Source: Symsagittifera roscoffensis
Taxonomy: Eukaryota; Xenacoelomorpha; Acoela; Convolutidae
Assembly: GCF_963678635.1 (NCBI RefSeq)
Contig: NC_087063.1
Span: forward strand, 34,074,540-34,138,539
Length of the DNA stretch: 64,000 nucleotides
Direction of reading: 5' to 3'
In this document: positions 1 through 10,189 of the stretch, piece by piece
Layout of the letters: each line of letters starts with the position of its first letter
Position numbering within the stretch: position 1 is the stretch's first letter
The notes under the pieces: generated by a model
What the model saw: the letters and a program-made list of their open reading frames with translations, nothing else
Told to the model about the DNA's origin: nothing
The model's database searches: none
Program-made: the position numbers and the translations under genes

Positions 1-2
1 GA

Positions 3-608
3 TGGGTAAATAACCCAGCGCTCCCAAAACAGCATCATTCTTGGGACTCGGACAGTTCGGGGGATTATTTAGTCCAGCCAATCAGATCAAATAACAGGAC
101 CGAGCTAAAAGTAGCAGGCGCTAAAATGCCCATTGCGATAAATGGGAAAAAGACGAGCGTTTGGGTTGACAGCGGGTCACCAAAATCAATTTTTACGATT
201 GAGGAGTTAAGAAGGACATTAGGCACCAGCGGAGTACATCTAAAAGAATTAGCACCAGAGGATCAAGACTTCCGGGATAAAGGCAACAATCCGCTGAGTT
301 TATTGGGAACTATGCAAGTGCAATTAACATTAAACGGATGGAAGACGATAGCAACCATCAAAGTGATTGGAGGAAACCGTCCTTCAATAATTGGCCGAGA
401 TCTTATGCCGGAATTGGGACTACAGCTGGTTCAAAAGACACCAGGGGAGCGGGTGATGGAGATCCATTATGAGCACGCCGAGGGAGAATATGCCGAGGGA
501 GAAAACAATCTGGATCAATGGCAGGATTTTTTTAGTAAGCAGTTTTCTAAACTTTTTACACGGATCAATAAACTACGAAATCATAAAGTACGGGCGGAAT
601 TTTTTTAA
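3..608 (+). pseudogene. Retropepsin-like aspartic protease region of gypsy pol (broken)
   Basis: The frame is open from base 3, so the segment continues from sequence left of the window. The catalytic aspartate motif is VDSGSPKSIF, with the family's D-S/T-G core, at about bases 165-195. The later IIGRDLMPELGL matches the second conserved (I/L)(I/L)GRD element of retropepsins and precedes the linker to RT. The frame ends at TAA 606-608, but the same frame stays open after it and carries the start of RT, so this stop is a nonsense mutation within a Pro-RT polyprotein and not a natural end. Confidence 0.8.
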
Positions 609-1587
609 AATCTGGTACCTATCCAACAGAAGGGTAGGCGTGTACCAATAACGTTGCAAGAAAAATTAGACCGCGAAATAGACAAAATTTTACAACAAGG
701 ACATTTTGAAAGGCTAGTGGACTGTTCGGACCGATACTTTGTCTCCCCAATTGTGATTATGGTAAGGAAGAATGGGTCAGTAAAGTTAGCATTGGAGGCC
801 CGGGAACTAAATAAACAAGTCCATAAAAATAAATGTCAAATGCTCAATATTGAGGAATTAATTGGACACGGTCGGCCAAACAATTAGCGAAAAGAAAGCG
901 GGGGTTAATTATTTTTCTACAATCGACTTAAGGTACGCGTACGGACAATTACCACTCAGCCCAGAAACTAGCGTACAATGTAATTTTTCACTGGTTGGGG
1001 GAAGATTGACGGGTACGTACCGATTTAAAACGGGGTTCTATGGCCTAACATCTATGCCGGCGTAATTTCAAAGAGTATTGGATTGCATACTGTCGGAGTT
1101 TCCACAGGCACATGTTTTTTTTGACGATATACTCATCACAACTAAAGGATCGGGAATTGAACATATCTCGACGGCGGAAAAGATACTAAAAAAACTAGAC
1201 CAGGAAAATATGACATTACAATTGTCTAAAGGTAAATTTGCGCAACGGGAATGCGAATGGCTCGGACATAGAATCACACCAACAGGCATAACCCCATTAG
1301 TCTGGAAAACAACCCCAATAGAAGCATTTAATCCACCGCGCTTGTTATCGCAACTTAAATCCTTAATGGAATCAATCCACAGCCTGCATAAGTACATACC
1401 GGCGCTAGCAGAATCGTCGGCGCCGTTAAGCCGGAAAAATGAATATGTGTGGTTACCAGAATGTCAAGCGTCATTTGAGAATTTGAAAAATCAGGTTGCA
1501 AATATCGTAGAGCTCAAACATTTCGACGTTCACAAAGATATTCGGATCGTATGTGACGCAAGCCACAATGGATTGAGGCCGTATTAG
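609..1587 (+). pseudogene. Reverse transcriptase domain of gypsy pol (frameshifted)
   Basis: The N-terminal RT signature QQKGRRVPI is followed by SPIVIMVRKNGS (the family's SPxVxVxKKDGS), FSTIDLRYAYGQLPL, GFYGLTSMPA and the active-site box FFDDILI. The catalytic box therefore reads FFDD where Y-x-D-D is usual; both aspartates are kept. The frame shifts at about 860-885, and a TAA at 1063-1065 interrupts the SMPA-FQR box in frame. The thumb and connection follow (LGHRITPTGI), up to a stop at 1585-1587. It is inactive as it stands. Confidence 0.85.
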
Positions 1588-2072
1588 AGCAACTCGGAAC
1601 AGATGGTTGGCGGCCGATTTCATTTGCATCGCGACACCTAAACGACGCCGAAAAACGATACTTGATTAACGAGCTGGAAATGTTAGCGGTTGTTTGGGGG
1701 GCAGAGTACTTCCGAAGTTACGTTTTGGGGCGTCCTTTTACGATAATTACTGACCATAAAGCTCATGTATCATTATTAAAGGGTACAAAAAAGAACAAGA
1801 AAAACAACACGATGTTCAGCCGCTTTACACGATGGTTAGATAGACTGATTCCATTTGATTTCTGTGTCGAACATAAACCGGGGGCAAAGATAGGACTGGC
1901 AAATTATTTTTCTCGAAACCCTGGCGACTTGGCCAAGCCAATTTCAAAGTATGACAGCATGTTTACAGTCGCGATAATAAATTTGATTAATCCAACCTTC
2001 GGATTAATGAACATACGCTCATCCGGAGGACCGGAAATAATTCAAACAATGCCTCAGTTAATCATGTTTTGA
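1588..2072 (+). pseudogene. RNase H domain of gypsy pol (broken)
   Basis: After a frameshift near 1580 the sequence reads RPISFASRHLNDAEKRY, then NELEMLAVVWG with the conserved glutamate, and ITDHKAHVSLL with the conserved aspartate. This is the standard gypsy RNase H series. GLANYFSRNP stands where the family has ADALSR, and closes the domain. The first catalytic aspartate lies in CDASHNGL (about 1555-1575), just before the frameshift. The last part, to 2072, has no motif that I recognise. Confidence 0.8.
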
Positions 2073-2452
2073 CCAATAGGAAAGCAGCAAGTACTGCACA
2101 TAAACGACCGCTAAAAGGCCAGCAAACATGCGAAATTAAATCAGCCAATAAGAATCATGCACGTAATGACTACCGACGGACAAACGTAAGAAATCTAAAA
2201 ATAAGGAGCGAGTACTAACTTAAACGACGGCGGCAAGACAATTTTTACTACTATTTCAAAATTTAAGGCATAACACGAGAAGATGGAGAAAACCTTTCAA
2301 AAAATGAAGCGATTTCTAGAACGACACTCAAGCATTAATACGAGCGAGATTGGAGCTGAACAACTACAAGCGATCACAACGGAAACAACAACAATCAAGA
2401 CGAACACATACTCTCAAAACCTTCGGCATTTCCAGGAGAATCCTTTCCGGCG
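2073..2452 (+). other. Pol linker without a readable frame
   Basis: This stretch lies between the RNase H and integrase remnants of the gypsy element. All frames hold stops, and I see no conserved motif. It probably encoded the tether before the integrase zinc-binding domain. Confidence 0.4.
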
Positions 2453-3473
2453 GTGAACCCGAAATCTTGCATAATGTCAAGAGTGCCAAGCAATTGTAAA
2501 ATAGTACAGAAGAATACTGCCCTTCCCGAATTGTTTAACTTGAGGTTCATCGAGTCACAATACGCCTCAGATCTACAAATACAAGCAATTTACGGGATGG
2601 TGAAGACAAAAGATCCCAAACTACAACAAAAGTTGCACAGAATGAATCGTTACTACTCCCAATTCGTCAATGACTTTCATGTACGCGACAATGTCTTATG
2701 AATGGGCGACAAACTAGTTAAACCGAACACTCTAAACAAGGCCATAAATAAAAGACTACACTACTACCATCACGGGAAATCCAACATGTTTACGGCAGCT
2801 AAGGACATTTGGTTTCCGTTCATTCATAGAAATATTGCGGCGATGGCAGAGAGTGCACGGCAGCTGGTAAGAATCTTAAAAATATGAGTAGTAGACAATA
2901 TATAGTAACCATTCCAGAATCAAAAAAACCAAACTAATTGGTGCAATTAGATTTTTGGGGGCCGACAAGTTATTTAATAGAATCTAAAAACTTTGCCATC
3001 GTAGCCGTCGACCGTTTCTCCCGCTGGCCATCGGCAATGGTTTCCGGAAATAACCGTCCGGACAAAATATTAAAAATTCTCAAGGCCTATATAAACAATC
3101 ACGGTGTTCCAAGGAAAATTCATGTGGATCAGGGTACTAATTTCATGTCAAGGGACGTAAAAGCGTTTTGTAACGGCGAAGGAATCGAAATAGTACAAGC
3201 CCCAGTGAACGATCACCGCGCGACTGGGTGTGTGGAATGAACAATTGGCAGTTTAAAGAATTCAATCCTCACGTACTCACGAGAAGAAACAGCGGAACCT
3301 TTGGAGAAAATGGTTGAGAGGGCCCTCGGAGCGTTACGATTCACAAACAACGCCACTCTCAAAATACTGTCATTAGAAGCTCACCACGTTCGGGTGGCTA
3401 ATACAGTGTTAAGAAACCTAACCAAGAAGCCCTCATTAAGAAATCAGAATTTGTCAAACGTAATTAAATTTTA
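2453..3473 (+). pseudogene. Integrase region of gypsy pol (broken)
   Basis: An HHCC-like N-terminal part (about 2530-2890, with HYYHHGK and WFPFIHRNI) leads to the catalytic core: LDFWGPTSYL with the first aspartate at about 2950, VDQGTNFMS with the second at about 3125, and TGCVE with the glutamate at about 3235. TGA codons at 2699-2701 and 3238-3240 lie in frame, and a frameshift falls between 2888 and 2938. After 3241 the same frame stays open to 3473 with a typical post-core helical region. The D-D-E set is present, but the chain cannot be made from this copy. Confidence 0.8.
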
Positions 3474-4335
3474 ATCTACTTGCGAACGGGCGATAAAAAC
3501 ACTAAAAGGTATAGATTGCTCAAAAATAGTTTAATCGCGGAAAGGAAACATACGCTAACGATGAGTAATGGGCATCTGCTTAGGAAATCTGGGGTTGCAG
3601 TCAAGAAATTGCCGGTGACATCCGCCAAGCAGTCGAGGAAAAAGATACGGAAACCACCGAACCCACAGGACTTGAGACAAAAATTGGCCGCCAAGGGCAC
3701 GAATTACTCAGCCGTACAGGGGAGACAATTCGAACAGACGAAGGACACGGAATCGGACGACGAGGACCACCAACCGCTCATAACGTGAAGAACGGCAACG
3801 GGGCGGATACCGGAAACTCGAACAAGAGCGGTAATCGATGAAAATTCAGAAGCGGAACAACAACCGGAGCGAAAAGGACCACCTGACAAAAGAAACGAGA
3901 ATCAAGAAAAATCGAACGAGGCGAGCGGGAAAATTGAAGAAGCGGAAACGTTGACGACGGAGCGATTAAACAGCGAAGCGACGGAGCGAGCAAACGGCGG
4001 AGCAATAGCAACGGAGCGAGCGAACGACGAAACGATCGGAGATAAAACTGCACCAATGGTGCAATCTACGAGCGGGACTGGTAGAAAATCCCGATGAAAA
4101 GGAAAATCCGGAGGAACGGCAAAGCGCGAGAAAAAGAAGCGTTTCGTCTCCTATTCAAGCCAGGACTCGAATAGTAGTATCGAACCAGCAACGTCACGCA
4201 GAAGTGGGAGGAAGCGCACCGCAGTGACCAAAAAGGGGGACGTTATGATTGACTCCATTTTGAAGGGAGGAGAGAAAAAGTAGAAGCACGGGAAGCAAAA
4301 ATTAAATTAAAAACTCAGAAGTTGGGGGAGAGGGC
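3474..4335 (+). pseudogene. Degenerate pol C-terminal tail and polypurine tract
   Basis: Lysine- and arginine-rich reading frames (for example 3480-3788 and about 4126-4283, the latter ending in GGEKK and a stop) suggest a basic integrase tail. Bases 3226-3689 recur almost unchanged at 9726-10189. The purine run ttgggggagaggg at about 4322-4334 is a good polypurine tract candidate, because TG follows two bases later. Confidence 0.5.
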
Positions 4336-4770
4336 TGACTGGATCAGTTAAAAACTTAAACTTAGTATTAAACAACCCTAAAACATTCTGAGTACCTTAA
4401 TTTTTTACCGAGTCATTTAACGTTACTTCATTTCATCTCATTATTCATTAACAAGCTGAGTCTTTAAATCTTCATTACAACCCTTCTGAGTACTTAACTA
4501 TCATTCATTGTACCTATACAATTTCATTTCATAAGAGGGGAAATCTCATAGTGATTAAACTAGTTCACTCTTGTTTAGTTTATGTTCATTATTATATCTG
4601 TCAATCAACCATCTCTCACACCGGTGCTAGACTTAGTTGACAGGTACTAACCTTTGGAGCGTTTGCCACCTTCGGTAATCTCCTATTTCCGTTGTCGCTT
4701 ATGATCTTATTAGAAACAGTTGTTAATTAAGATTGTAATTTAACCGTACTACATCATCGTTTTCAACACT
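4336..4770 (+). repeat. Possible 3' LTR of the left gypsy element and/or intron sequence
   Basis: The stretch starts with TG right after the putative polypurine tract and has no coding potential. Its right edge is uncertain, because the matching 5' LTR is outside the window and the host splice acceptor follows at 4771-4774. Comparing with a second copy of the element would settle the length. Confidence 0.35.
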
Positions 4771-4774
4771 TCAG

Positions 4775-4954
4775 GGAAGCTGAACTGGAGTGGCAGGATG
4801 CCCACTCTAGGAAAGAAACTAAATGTATCAATTGGCGGCACAGAGGATATCAACACCCCCATCAGTCGGTCCAGGTCTCCAATGGGGGGAACGAAGAGTC
4901 CCAAGTTACCCAAGTCTAAGAATGGAGAACTGTCTTTGAACTCAATGTTTGGAG
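4775..4954 (+). CDS. Penultimate coding exon of an unidentified host gene
   Basis: An acceptor (cttcag, ending 4774) and a donor (GGAG/GTGAGA at 4954/4955) frame an open stretch with a two-base start phase and a one-base end phase. It encodes a Ser/Pro/Lys-rich, probably disordered segment with SRSRSPMGG and TKSPKLPKSK, which look like proline-directed kinase sites. It joins in phase to the exon at 5719. The upstream exons must lie left of the gypsy insertion. I do not recognise the protein. Confidence 0.6.
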
Positions 4955-5718
4955 GTGAGAAATGTTTCATCGTTGAACGGCTTTCAGTTTCGAATCAATT
5001 TTACAATTATAGTGGTATAAAAATTACAAAAGCCTAAAATATTTTCCACATTGATCGTGGTTTAAGATTTAGCGCTGGTTTAAATGCGTATAATTCGATG
5101 AAGCTGATTGTATAAATTACTCAAAAATGTGCGACCTAAGTTGGAAAAAAACTGTAGTTAACGTTTGCCAGTGTAATAAGGGCAACATCGCAATAAAATA
5201 ATAGTTACTCAGCAAAAAAAAGCTAAACGTGATGCAAGAAGACAATTGTATAGGTGAATTGGCTCAATGCAAATTTTAATGGTTTTCGACTGACATTTGA
5301 AAGCAACGAAAAGTTTCTTGTCGATTTATTCTCGATTCAGACCAACTGAGGCGATTGAATTAATATTTTATTGAGATTTGTTGTGCACTGAAGATATCAG
5401 CTTCCTGGGTCGAATTTCAACTGCTAATCTTTTGGTAGGGGTTGAATTTTGTCATTTTTTTGACATATTTACGCGCGCTTGTAAGAATTTATTTATGATG
5501 CTAACCACGTACGTAGTTCAGACAAGCAACATTTTTAAATTTATAGACCTATCAATTTTTTCGTTTAGCAAAAAAATTGTTGACACGTTTTAGGGCAGTT
5601 GAAAGTTTCAGGGTCTTGCCTTGATACGAGCAATGTTTCAATTTAGAAGCAATCGATCTTAATTGCTGATTCCATTGATTCGAGAAAATGCCATTCATTA
5701 AACTAGACTAACGTTTAG
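4955..5718 (+). other. Intron of the left host gene
   Basis: The intron starts GTGAGA and ends TTTAG. It is AT-rich, and I see no gene or element in it. Confidence 0.55.
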
Positions 5719-5834
5719 AGCTGCTGCAACTACAGAAGAGAGAGCAACAGCAGCAGGATATGAGGAGTGAAGAGGGCTTCTCCAGCCAGACTTCACTCAA
5801 CTCTTCATTCAATATTGGTTTCACGCAATACTGA
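5719..5834 (+). CDS. Terminal coding exon of the left host gene
   Basis: Following the acceptor acgtttag (ending 5718), the frame continues in phase from the exon at 4775-4954. It gives a Gln-rich helical stretch (LLQLQKREQQQQ) and a Ser/Asn-rich end, SSFNIGFTQY, then TGA at 5832-5834. Two exons joining in phase, with a natural stop and a nearby polyadenylation signal, argue that this is a real C-terminus. The protein family is unknown to me. Confidence 0.62.
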
Positions 5835-5895
5835 CAAAGAGATCGAACACAGGGAAAAACAGGATACATGTTGATGTTCTAATAATAACGATTAA

Positions 5896-5901
5896 AATAA
5901 A
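5896..5901 (+). promoter_or_regulatory. Polyadenylation signal AATAAA
   Basis: An AATAAA hexamer lies 62 bases after the stop codon of the left host gene, in an AT-rich 3' region. This fits a short 3' UTR. Confidence 0.45.
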
Positions 5902-7225
5902 TGAAATCATTGTTTTACACTGGTTTTTTTTTTATAAGTGGAGGACTGCTGCAGTAGTTAAAAAGCTACAAAGATGACAGGTAATATTAGCTAAATCAAT
6001 GCAAAAAACAAAAAAACTTAACTGAGAATGCATTTCTAGATTTTCATAGCTAAATTTTTGTGTCATTTAATCAGAAAAACGGGAAAAAACCAGCACAGTT
6101 TTCTCGAAGCTTTTTTTTTACAACTGAAAGGTCTTCAATATAATACCAAACTACGGGACTTCTTTGAGGTAGTCAAAATTCTTCGGTAAATCGAACCTAA
6201 GACTGCTGAGATATTGAACATATTTCAATGCAAAAAATTCAATTAACGAACAAATTAAATTTTTTACAGAATGAAGCTGCACTTCTTCAACAAACAAAAA
6301 AATTAGAAGACTGGAGCTGTAAAGTTTAATGCCATTTAAAATTATTAAAACAGGCTGAGAAGGAAAAAGTAGCATTCAAAGGGATCCAAAGCCGTGGCCT
6401 CCAGAAGTAGTCTGTCTGATGTCTTCTTAAGTGCGTTATCTTCCAGTTTTCGGTTGGAAAATAGAAATTGGTTATATAACTTGCAATAAACTAAAAGCAA
6501 AATTGTTCAAGTTAAAAACAAAATCGAACCGTTCCTGGCATCAATACATGGCAAAAATCCGGAATTTTCTTCCGAATTGAAGTAAGGAGTAAAATTGGAG
6601 AGATATCAACACCAAATCATATGTTAGATTACTAAATTTAATGGTGCAACCGAAAGTTCAATCGTTTGTTCGACGAAACACCTTCGATAGCTCTCACGAT
6701 TATTCGGTCCTATTTGACCTGCGTGTTACTGATTTGCTTACACTAAATATCCGAGACTCACTTTGGCAAGGAAAAGTTCCATAACATTCAGGAGGACCTG
6801 TCTGAGCGTATTTTCAGCACCGCTGGATACTTGTTACCAAGAGAAGGGAAACATTTAGTGGAGATCGTGTGAACAGGCAAAAACCTCTGCATGAAAATTG
6901 GAAAAATTTCAATTAAATATTGAATATAATTTTTTCTCTCAAGAGTACGGAAAACCCCATGAATTATCGGGTTTTAGAACATTCGTCGAAATTTCGAATG
7001 TCGCTGACGATTTTTCGAAGGCTGTTTTTGAATAAATGTTGCACTAAAAAATAAATTTCCCAGTTTATAATGAAGTTTATCACTAGTTAAAAACTTACTT
7101 TTGCCATGATACCATTGTTTGGCTTTAAAAAGCTTTCACTACGAGGCCATGCATTTTGTGAATTGTCAGCGGAATCCGCAACAAGCAAAAGTCAGTTTTG
7201 TCCCGGAATCCGCAAAGTTACCTTT

Positions 7226-9560
7226 TTCTCTGATCTTTTCTGCTGTTTTGGATTCCATGGACAAATTGCTAAAACACTGTATTGCTCAAATTGCTCCCAA
7301 AACAGGCACCGTTGCGGAATCCGCAATAAAATGCGTGGAATCCGGAACAAACTTGTGGAATCCACGAAGAAATCTAGTATGTGTTTAATAAACTTAAGCT
7401 GTCTCGGAATCCGCAACTGTAAGTAGAATCTGCAAATTGTAAACGGAAACCGCAAAATGTAAGCGGATGTTGCAAAAAATAAGCGGAATTTGCATAAATT
7501 TGCGGAATCCATTTATATTTGCGGAAATCGCTTACATTTGCAGAAGCCGAAACAACCACCTATCTTTGCTGGTTTAGGAATTCGCAAAAAAAGCAATGTG
7601 CCGACAGAATTTACGTTACAGGTAATGTACGCGGAACCCACTGAAATTTCGTAAGTGGAATCCATTTACAATTTAGAGCACGTTTAAAACTTGTCTCTGG
7701 AGTCCACAAGCCAACAGACGCAAAACTGTGGGCCTTACCAGTGCACAGTTAGTCATTGTAAGGATAGCTAAATAATTGGAACCTTTGTTCAGAAGAACGG
7801 AAAAATACAGCAATGTATTCTAGCTTTTTTTTTGAAACTGAGGTAGTCAAAATTCGCCACCAAACCAAATCTACGCTAAGACTACTGAGAAAATAAACAG
7901 ATTTCCGATACAAAAAATTCAATTAAGGGACAAATAAATTTCTTCACAAGATGAAACTGCACTTCTTCAACAAACAAAAAAGTTGCTTTTTTTCTCTGAT
8001 CTTTTCTGCTGTTTTGGATTCCACGGACAAATTGCTAAAACACTGTATTGCTCAAAATTTCAAATTTGGTCCCAAAACAGGCACCGTTGCGGAATCCGCA
8101 ATAAAATGCATGGAATCCGGAACAAACCTGTGGAATCCACGAAGAAATCAAGTAAGTGTTTAATAAACTTAAGCTGTCGCGGAATCCGCAACTGTAAGTA
8201 GAATCTGCAAACTGTAAGCGGAAACCGCAAAATGTAAGCGGATTTTGCAAAAAGTAAGCGGAATCCGCAAACTGTAAGCGGAATCTGCATAAATTTGCGG
8301 AATCCATTTACATTTGCGGAAATCGCTTACATTTGCAGAAGCCGAAACAACCACCTATCTTTGCTCGTTTAGGATTTTTGCAACAAAAGCAATGTGCCGA
8401 CAGAATTTACGTTACAGGTAATGTACGCGGTACCCACTGAAATTTTGTAAGTGGAATTCATTTACAATTTAGAGCACGTTTAAAACTTGTCTCTGGAGTC
8501 CACAAGCCAACAGACGCAAAACTGTGGGCCTTACCAGTGCACAGTTAGTCATTGTAAGGATAGCTAAATAATTGGAACCTTTGTTCAGAAGAACGGAAAA
8601 ATACAGCAATGTATTCTAGCTTTTTTTTTTGAAACTGAGGTAGTCAAAATTCGCCACCAAACCAAATCTACGCTAAGACTACTGAGAAAATAAACAGATT
8701 TCCGATACAAAAAATTCAATTAAGGGACAAATAAATTTCTTCACAAGATGAAACTGCACTTCTTCAACAAACAAAAAAGTTGCTTTTTTTCTCTGATCTT
8801 TTCTGCTGTTTTGGATTCCACGGACAAATTGCTAAAACACTGTATTGCTCAAAATTTCAAATTTGCTCCCAAAACAGGCACCGTTGCGGAATCCGCAATA
8901 AAATGCATGGAATCCGGAACAAACCTGTGGAATCCACGAAGAAATCAAGTAAGTGTTTAATAAACTTAAGCTGTCGCGGAATCCGCAACTGTAAGTAGAA
9001 TCTGCAAACTGTAAGCGGAAACCGCAAAATGTAAGCGGATTTTGCAAAAAGTAAGCGGAATCCGCAAACTGTAAGCGGAATCTGCATAAATTTGCGGAAT
9101 CCATTTACATTTGCGGAAATCGCTTACATTTGCAGAAGCCGAAACAACCACCTATCTTTGCTCGTTTAGGATTTTTGCAACAAAAGCAATGTGACGACAG
9201 AATTTACGTTACAGGTAATGTACGCGGTACCCACTGAAATTTTTTAAGTGGAATTCATTTACAATTTAGAACACGTCTAAAACTTGTCTCTGGAGTCCAC
9301 AAACCAACAGACGCAAAACTGTGCGCCTATCCAACGCACAGTTAGTCATTGTAATGATAGCTAAATAATTGGATGCTTTAGTCAGAAGAACGGAAAAAAA
9401 AAACAGCAATGTATTCTAGAAGCTTTTTTTTGAAACTGAGGTAGTCAAAATTCGCCACCAAACCAAATCTACGCTAAGACTACTGAGAAATTAAACAGAT
9501 TTCCGATACAAAAAAATTCAATTGAGGGACAAATAAATTTCTTCACAAGATGAAACTGCA
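7226..9560. repeat. Three tandem units of about 0.8 kb
   Basis: The phrase tctgatcttttctgctgttt recurs near 7228, 7999 and 8796, and the phrase ggtagtcaaaattcgccacc near 7842, 8640 and 9439. The second and third units differ by a constant offset of 797 and are almost identical. The units carry the head-to-head gcggaatccgc arrays. In the second duplication copy two units remain (near 11398 and 12169). Confidence 0.75.
8172..8345. repeat. Head-to-head array of a roughly 19-bp motif (hairpin-forming)
   Basis: The first half repeats the phrase gtaagcggaatccgcaaac with variants (aaccgc, attttgc, aatctgc). From about 8285 the motif runs in the opposite sense (tttgcggaatcc, then gcttaca). The two halves can pair as a long imperfect hairpin. 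Equivalent arrays lie at about 7405-7550, 8968-9142, 11575-11720, 12338-12412 (shortened) and 15300-15500. Confidence 0.65.
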
Positions 9561-9726
9561 CTTCTTTAATAAACAAAAAACGCCGACTGGAGCTGTAAAG
9601 ATTAATGCCTTTTAAAATTTTTTAAAAGGGTGAGATGGAGAACGTAGCATTCAAAGAGTCAAAGCCGTGGCCTCCAGAAGTAGTATGTCTGATGTCTTCT
9701 TAAGTAAGTTATCTTCCAGTTTTCAG

Positions 9727-10189
9727 GGTGTGTGGAATGAACAATTGGCAGTTTAAAGAATTCAATCCTCACGTACTCACGAGAAGAAACAGCGGAACCT
9801 TTGGAGAAAATGGTTGAGAGGGCCCTCGGAGCGTTACGATTCACAAACAACGCCACTCTCAAAATACTGTCATTAGAAGCTCACCACGTTCGGGCGGCTA
9901 ATACAGTGTTAAGAAACCTAACCAAGAAGCCCTCATTAAGAAATCAGAATTGGTCAAACGTAATTAAATTTAAATCTACTTGCGAACGGGCGATAAAAAC
10001 ACTAAAAGGTATAGATTGCTCAAAAATAGTATAATCGCGGAAAGGAAACATACGCTAACGATGAGTAATGGGCATCTGCTTAGGAAATCTGGGGTTGCAG
10101 TCAAGAAATTGCCGGTGACATCCGCCAAGCAGTCGAGGAAAAAGATACGAAAACCACCGAACCCACAGGACTTGAGACAAAAATTGGCC
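9727..10189 (+). pseudogene. Duplicated gypsy integrase fragment
   Basis: This is a near-identical copy of 3227-3689 (end of the integrase core and basic tail). It has no promoter or LTR of its own and starts and ends inside coding sequence. It came with the segmental duplication and not by retrotransposition. Confidence 0.8.

Larger units (their letters stand above)
1..4335 (+). mobile_element. Decayed Ty3/gypsy LTR retrotransposon, left end outside the window
   Basis: Protease, reverse transcriptase, RNase H and integrase motifs occur in this order on the plus strand, which is the Ty3/gypsy order (integrase after RNase H). The frame is broken by several stops and frameshifts, so this is a dead copy. 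A purine-rich run at about 4319-4334 followed by TG at 4336 looks like a polypurine tract next to a 3' LTR. The 5' LTR and gag must lie left of the window. The next readable host sequence is an exon acceptor at 4774, so the element probably sits in an intron of that gene. It is not closely related to the giant minus-strand element: the protease and RT motifs differ (DSGS and FFDD here, DTGA and YVDD there). Confidence 0.85.
3226..9726. repeat. First copy of a 6.5-kb tandem duplication
   Basis: Bases 3226-3689 match 9726-10189 at an offset of 6500. From 6031 the match resumes at 10201 with an offset of 4170. The simplest reading is a 6.5-kb tandem copy that later lost 3690-6030 and gained about 10 filler bases. 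The segment contains the end of the gypsy element, two host exons and repeat units; the second copy lacks the exons. Confidence 0.75.

Noticed and set aside
7405-9145. CRISPR-like regular repeats
   Set aside because: Repeats of about 19 bp with no distinct spacers, orientation reversal within each array, and a eukaryotic context.
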